Source of the DNA: Candidatus Altimarinota bacterium | Lineage (GTDB): Bacteria > Patescibacteriota > Gracilibacteria > UBA4473 | Direction: 5' to 3' | NCBI GenBank assembly: GCA_027028725.1 | Contig: JALVIB010000006.1 | Location: 32,429 to 41,439 of the forward strand | DNA: 9,011 nucleotides | In this document: piece by piece, positions 6,242 to 9,011 of the stretch | How positions within the stretch are numbered: position 1 is the stretch's first letter | How the letters are laid out: each line of letters starts with the position of its first letter | The notes under the pieces: generated by a model | Told to the model about the DNA's origin: nothing | Seen by the model: only the letters and a program-made list of their open reading frames with translations | Database searches by the model: none | Position numbers and translations under genes: made by a program

Positions 6242-6271
6242 TTGGACAAAATGGGGCTTGTCTGACATAAT
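6242..6271 (+). promoter_or_regulatory. Promoter of rel
   Basis: TTGGAC (6242-6247), an 18-nt spacer and CATAAT (6266-6271) preceded by TGA (extended -10). It is built like the promoter at 2551-2580. The expected leader is about 20 nt, A/C-rich and without a Shine-Dalgarno. Confidence 0.55.
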
Positions 6272-6298
6272 TTGTGGTACTAAACAAACAACAAACCG

Positions 6299-8305
6299 AT
6301 GACGAAAAATTTAGATTTAGCCAGCGATTTACAGGAAATTCTCGCGAAAATTCGCGGGTATTATCCTGATTTGTCGAAAAAAAAGGAGAAAATCATTGAA
6401 AAAGCTTTTTGGTATGCGGAGGAAGCGCATCGGGAACAAAAACGGTATTCCGGGGAGCCGTATATGATTCATCCTATCGCGGCGACCAAAATTTTGTTAT
6501 CAATTAATCCTGACATTGAAACAGTGGCGGCGTGTTTGATGCATGATGTTATCGAGGATACGCCGATTACGGCGGATGATATCGAACGAGAGTTTGGGAA
6601 AGATATTCGGTTTTTGTGCGAGGGGGTGGAAAAAGTCGCGAAAGTTCGAGTGCAGAAAGAGGCTTATCAACAGAAATTTGAGAATTTCCAAAAGCTTTTT
6701 ATCGCCATGGGAAAAGATATTCGCGTGATTTTTATTAAACTCGCGGATCGTATTCACAATTTGAAAACTTTACACCATGTGCGACGCGAAAAACAGGAAC
6801 GAATCGCGCGCGAGTCGCTGGAAGTTTACGCGCCGGTGGCAAGTCGGTTGGGATTATTTGAGTTTAAAAAAGAAATTGAAACGGAGTGTTTCAGAGTTTT
6901 GCATCCAGTTGAATTTGAGAGAATTACTCGTGAAATTGCTGAAACCAGAAAAATTCGCGAGAAATTTATTAAACAAGCGCGCAAAGATATTTTGAAAATC
7001 GCGCAAAAAGAAGGTTTTTTGGACGAAATTGTTGAACTGTCTGGTCGCGAAAAAACGATTTATTCTGTTTACAAAAAGATGAAACGCAAAAAACTAAATC
7101 ATGTTGATGAAGTTTTTGACCTACTTGGTTTACGGATGATTGTGCGGACCAAAGCCGATTGTTATCGGGCCTTGGGGCTTTTTCATAGTCATTGGCGACC
7201 AATCCCGGGGCGGTTTAAAGACTATATTTCCGTTCCCAAAGCGAACGGATATCAGTCTTTGCATACAACCGTTTTGGGATTGGGGCAATCCAAATTACCA
7301 ATAGAAATTCAGATTCGGACCGAAAAAATGCACCTTGATGCAGAGAAAGGTCCGGCAGCACACTGGGCTTACAAAAAATTGGGACATTCGTCTTTTAACG
7401 AAGAATACATCAAAAAAACTTCGTGGATTCCGCACAAAATATCTTACCACGAACCGGCTAGCGCCGAGGATTTTTTCGCGGAAGTTTCCCAATCAATTTT
7501 GGAACAAAAAGTGCATGTTTTTACACCGCAGGGAGATGTGAAATTTTTGCCAAAAAATGCGACACCGGTTGATTTTGCTTACTCAATTCACTCTGATATC
7601 GGGGATTCTTGTGTGGGAGCAATTGTTAACGGATCGATTAAGCCGTTGAATCATCCGTTGAAAAACGGAGATGTCGTAAAAATTATTACCAAAAAAGGAA
7701 AACTACCAAATCCGTTGTGGTTGAAGTTTGTGAAATCGGCTAGTGCGCGCGACAAAATTCAAAACAAGTTACGGAAAGCGGGCGTGCCAATTCCGCAAAA
7801 GTTGGAAAATCCCGCGAAAAAAAGCCTTAAAACTAAACCTCACCCACAAATCCCGCGAAAAATTAAGAAAATTGAAGCAAAGCCAGAACTAGTTATTGGA
7901 AGCACAACCGGTTTGCCTTATAAATTTGCGACTTGTTGTGAGCCGGGAATGGGGAAAAATTTAATCGCTTATAAATCTCGTAGTCCGAAATTCACTATTC
8001 ACGAAGCGGATTGTGAGGAATTGGCGAACCTTGATCCGGAACGATTTTTTGAAGCAGTTTACCAAAAACTCGCGAAAATTTCTGTCGTCACTAATACGCG
8101 CCGAGTGGGGATTTTGCGCGACTGTACGATAGAAATTGCCGACTTGGGAATTAATATCAAAAATGTTAAATACGATAGTAAACCACTGGAAAAAACAGCA
8201 ACTTTGGTTTTTGAACTGATGATAAATTCCGAATCAGAACTTTCTGTGCTAATCCAGAAACTAGAAAAAATTCGCGGGATTTCCGAGGTTCGACAATTGA
8301 CTTAA
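6299..8305 (+). CDS. rel: Bifunctional (p)ppGpp synthetase/hydrolase (Rel/SpoT)
   Basis: A long RSH enzyme of 668 aa that makes (p)ppGpp from ATP and GTP/GDP at starved ribosomes and also degrades it. The hydrolase HD domain has H58, HDVIED (82-87) and D150 in LADRIHN, so it looks active. The synthetase domain has RFKD (305-308) within GRFKDYISVPKANGYQSLHT and E336 in EIQIRT. The RxKD form, rather than ExDD, is the signature of bifunctional Rel enzymes. A TGS domain follows at about 404-465 (VHVFTPQGDVKFLPK), then a Cys-containing region (ATCCEPG 544-550, C572) and a C-terminal ACT-like domain (about 596-668). The linker at 503-525 (ENPAKK, QIPRKIKK) is largely made of two dispersed-motif copies. 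It starts at ATG 6299; nothing is truncated. The tmRNA promoter overlaps its last codons, and no terminator is visible between them. Confidence 0.96.
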   Translation: MTKNLDLASDLQEILAKIRGYYPDLSKKKEKIIEKAFWYAEEAHREQKRYSGEPYMIHPIAATKILLSINPDIETVAACLMHDVIEDTPITADDIEREFGKDIRFLCEGVEKVAKVRVQKEAYQQKFENFQKLFIAMGKDIRVIFIKLADRIHNLKTLHHVRREKQERIARESLEVYAPVASRLGLFEFKKEIETECFRVLHPVEFERITREIAETRKIREKFIKQARKDILKIAQKEGFLDEIVELSGREKTIYSVYKKMKRKKLNHVDEVFDLLGLRMIVRTKADCYRALGLFHSHWRPIPGRFKDYISVPKANGYQSLHTTVLGLGQSKLPIEIQIRTEKMHLDAEKGPAAHWAYKKLGHSSFNEEYIKKTSWIPHKISYHEPASAEDFFAEVSQSILEQKVHVFTPQGDVKFLPKNATPVDFAYSIHSDIGDSCVGAIVNGSIKPLNHPLKNGDVVKIITKKGKLPNPLWLKFVKSASARDKIQNKLRKAGVPIPQKLENPAKKSLKTKPHPQIPRKIKKIEAKPELVIGSTTGLPYKFATCCEPGMGKNLIAYKSRSPKFTIHEADCEELANLDPERFFEAVYQKLAKISVVTNTRRVGILRDCTIEIADLGINIKNVKYDSKPLEKTATLVFELMINSESELSVLIQKLEKIRGISEVRQLT

Positions 8306-8325
8306 AAAAACTTTTGTGGCACAAT
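8297..8325 (+). promoter_or_regulatory. Promoter of the tmRNA gene, overlapping the end of rel
   Basis: TTGACT (8297-8302), an exact 17-nt spacer and CACAAT (8320-8325). The -35 box lies within the last codons and stop of rel. The predicted start near 8332 leaves a leader of about 17 nt before the mature 5' end, which RNase P would remove. Confidence 0.6.
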
Positions 8326-8444
8326 GCAGACCTGTTCTTTGATTTTTCGGGGGTGCTAGGTTTCGACAGGGAGATCAGAAATTGATATCTGGCGTTGACG
8401 GCGTGTTAGGTTCGCCGGGAGATCCAATCTAACGATAAATAAGT

Positions 8445-8507
8445 GCAAACTTACGAAGACACTTTGGTTTGAACCGATTCCGTGGAGCTTACGCTTTCGC
8501 GGTGTAG
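8445..8507 (+). other. Predicted tmRNA tag reading frame
   Basis: The resume codon GCA (8445-8447) lies 11 nt after PK1 and is preceded by UA at -5/-4, as in well-studied tmRNAs. The frame reads ANLRRHFGLNRFRGAYAFAV and ends at TAG (8505-8507). The AN start and AYAFAV end fit a protease signal, but at 20 residues and rich in Arg it is unlike the common ANDENYALAA type. The stop lies on the 3' side of the P5 loop. In another frame VQTYEDTLV would end at TGA 8470-8472, inside the 5' strand of P5, a place where stops often lie. That alternative cannot be excluded. Confidence 0.5.
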
Positions 8508-8602
8508 TTTAAACCAAACTCATCAAATCGCGCTTGAGCCATTTTGCTCGCGTGTAGCTAGCAATTTTGGTCTAACGGTTGTTAGCTTTATTTAAGACCT
8601 TA

Positions 8603-8633
8603 CTCGGTAAAAATTTCGCGGGATTTTACTGAG
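8603..8633 (+). repeat. Dispersed motif forming a hairpin loop inside tmRNA
   Basis: CTCGGTAAAA (8603-8612) pairs with TTTTACTGAG (8624-8633) over 10 bp with one G-U pair. The 11-nt loop ATTTCGCGGGA holds the motif core (8616-8623). The motif's A and T flanks provide the inner base pairs. The hairpin sits between two pseudoknots of the tmRNA, where extra length is probably tolerated. Confidence 0.75.
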
Positions 8634-8776
8634 GACAACTTTCCCGCGCATGTAAGTGGTTTTTTGCCCCGCTTTATAGCCATTTACATGTAAATTAGGC
8701 GGGGCTATCAGCGTAGAAGGATCTTGATTTCCTCTTTGGACGCCGGTTCGAGTCCGGCCACCTCCACCATCCTTCG

Positions 8777-9011
8777 CTCTAGCGAGCTTCGGATGGCAAG
8801 CCATCTTCTTGTATAAAGTTTGCCATCTTTTCTGTTGAAGAAGGATGTCCTCCGTAGCCTTGTGCGTAGGAGGACCTTTAAAAACTCTGGCGAGCTTCGG
8901 ATGGCAAGCCATCTTCTTGTATAAAGTTTGCCATCTTTTCTGTTGAAGAAGGATGTCCTCCGTAGCCTTGTGCGTAGGAGGACCTTTAAAAACTCTAGCG
9001 AGCTTCGGATG
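8777..9011 (+). repeat. 108-bp tandem repeat downstream of tmRNA
   Basis: Two full copies (8777-8884 and 8885-8992) and the start of a third (8993-9011) run off the window. Within the aligned copies I see only one difference (A at 8781 and 8997, G at 8889). Each unit holds dyads: GATGGC-AA-GCCATC (8792-8805), CATCTTCTT with AAGAAGGATG, and GTCCTCC with GGAGGAC. No protein is credible here. The first unit begins 7 nt after the tmRNA CCA end, and the ATCCTTCG..CTTCGGAT dyad (8769-8794) may act on the tmRNA 3' end. The repeat may break assembly here. Confidence 0.9.

Larger units (their letters stand above)
155..8627. repeat. Window-wide dispersed short motif, consensus AAATTTCGCGGGATTTT
   Basis: Exact 8-bp cores TCGCGGGA on the plus strand start at 157, 1064, 1585, 1612, 1666, 2312, 2866, 3671, 5260, 5489, 5675, 6226, 8272 and 8616. 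On the minus strand (seen as TCCCGCGA) they start at 543, 1208, 1332, 1463, 1936, 3421, 5325, 5777, 7810 and 7851. Most copies carry A/T flanks (AAAT before, ATTTT after). One-mismatch relatives are common (near 611, 788, 2106, 2138, 6352), as is a cousin, CTCGCGAAAATT (6007, 6342, 8070). Copies lie in both orientations, in genes, gaps, a promoter and an RNA. In genes they are read as NPAK, PRK, PRN, SRE, SRD, IAG or FRG depending on frame and strand. Function unknown. Counted by eye, so a few may be missed. Confidence 0.9.
8349..8769 (+). ncRNA. ssrA: tmRNA (transfer-messenger RNA)
   Basis: Rescues stalled ribosomes by acting first as an alanyl-tRNA and then as the message for a degradation tag. 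The acceptor strands GGGGGTG (8349-8355) and CACCTCC (8759-8765) pair over 7 bp. They contain the G3-U wobble that marks alanine identity, followed by A and an encoded CCA (8767-8769). The T arm is GCCGG/TTCGAGT/CCGGC (8742-8758). GCTAGGTTTCGACAGG is the conserved 5' region. The long P2 helix pairs 8378-8389 with 8720-8731. PK1 interleaves CGGCG (8399-8403)/CGCCG (8413-8417) with GTTAG (8405-8409)/CTAAC (8429-8433). P5 pairs 8463-8474 with 8507-8518. A further pseudoknot joins 8556-8562/8581-8587 with 8569-8573/8595-8599. The last joins 8649-8659/8680-8690 with 8666-8672/8699-8705. The 421-nt, one-piece form is somewhat longer than usual; part of the excess is the hairpin carrying the dispersed motif. 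Confidence 0.96.

Noticed and set aside
29..8305. Absence of TGA as a stop codon, suggesting recoding of UGA to glycine as in Gracilibacteria/Absconditabacteria
   Set aside because: The long genes contain no in-frame TGA, which a UGA-Gly organism would be expected to use. Seven genes with TAA/TAG is ordinary for AT-rich DNA.
155..8627. The dispersed motif as a CRISPR array or transposon ends
   Set aside because: Spacing is irregular, orientation is mixed, copies lie inside genes, and there are no spacers of even length, cas genes or transposase.
8592..8912. A 106-aa minus-strand reading frame over the tmRNA 3' part and the 108-bp repeat
   Set aside because: It translates the antisense of the tRNA-like domain (a GGGGRTRTGV-type peptide) and repeat units (MACHPKLAR twice). 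Such frames are a familiar artefact at tRNA/tmRNA genes.

Overview
The window looks like chromosomal DNA of a Patescibacteria/CPR-type bacterium. It is AT-rich and compact, most genes lack a Shine-Dalgarno sequence, and several -10 boxes sit only 6-8 nt before the start codon. It carries GC-rich palindromic dispersed elements of a kind often seen in such genomes. The lineage is an inference, and I could not place it more finely (Peregrinibacteria/Gracilibacteria-like is a guess). All seven protein genes stop at TAA (six) or TAG (one). None of the long reading frames is interrupted by TGA, so the standard code fits.

Layout, left to right. (1) 29-2182 (-): a class A penicillin-binding protein of the PBP1C type. 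(2) 2183-2624: a non-coding stretch with a palindromic element and a strong promoter for the next gene. (3) 2625-2861 (+): a small one-pass membrane protein. Its stop codon overlaps that of the convergent gene 2858-3631 (-), a four-helix membrane protein with a DUF4239/bestrophin-like signature. (4) 3692-5305 (-): a large, highly charged soluble protein of unknown function. (5) 5406-5708 and 5712-6221 (+): a two-gene unit, a zinc-ribbon protein followed by a membrane-anchored coiled-coil protein, divergent from (4). (6) 6299-8305 (+): a bifunctional Rel/SpoT (p)ppGpp synthetase/hydrolase. (7) 8349-8769 (+): tmRNA (ssrA), whose promoter overlaps the last codons of rel. (8) 8777-9011: a 108-bp tandem repeat running off the window.

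The most striking signal is a short sequence, AAATTTCGCGGGATTTT or its reverse complement, scattered over the whole window. I counted 24 exact copies of its 8-bp core TCGCGGGA by eye, in both orientations and with many further degenerate copies. Copies lie inside genes (read in frame as peptides such as NPAK, SRE, IAG, FRG and PRK), right at gene 3' ends, inside a promoter spacer, and in a hairpin loop of the tmRNA. The 1.5-kb interior of the charged-protein gene has none. The pattern resembles DNA-uptake or architecture motifs (DUS/USS, HIP1, KOPS-like) more than a classical transposon. Its role here is unknown.

Functionally the window joins cell-wall synthesis (PBP1C), starvation signalling (Rel) and ribosome rescue (tmRNA) with four genes of unknown role. 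Rel and tmRNA are adjacent and both act at stalled or starved ribosomes, but nothing here shows co-regulation beyond the neighbouring promoter.
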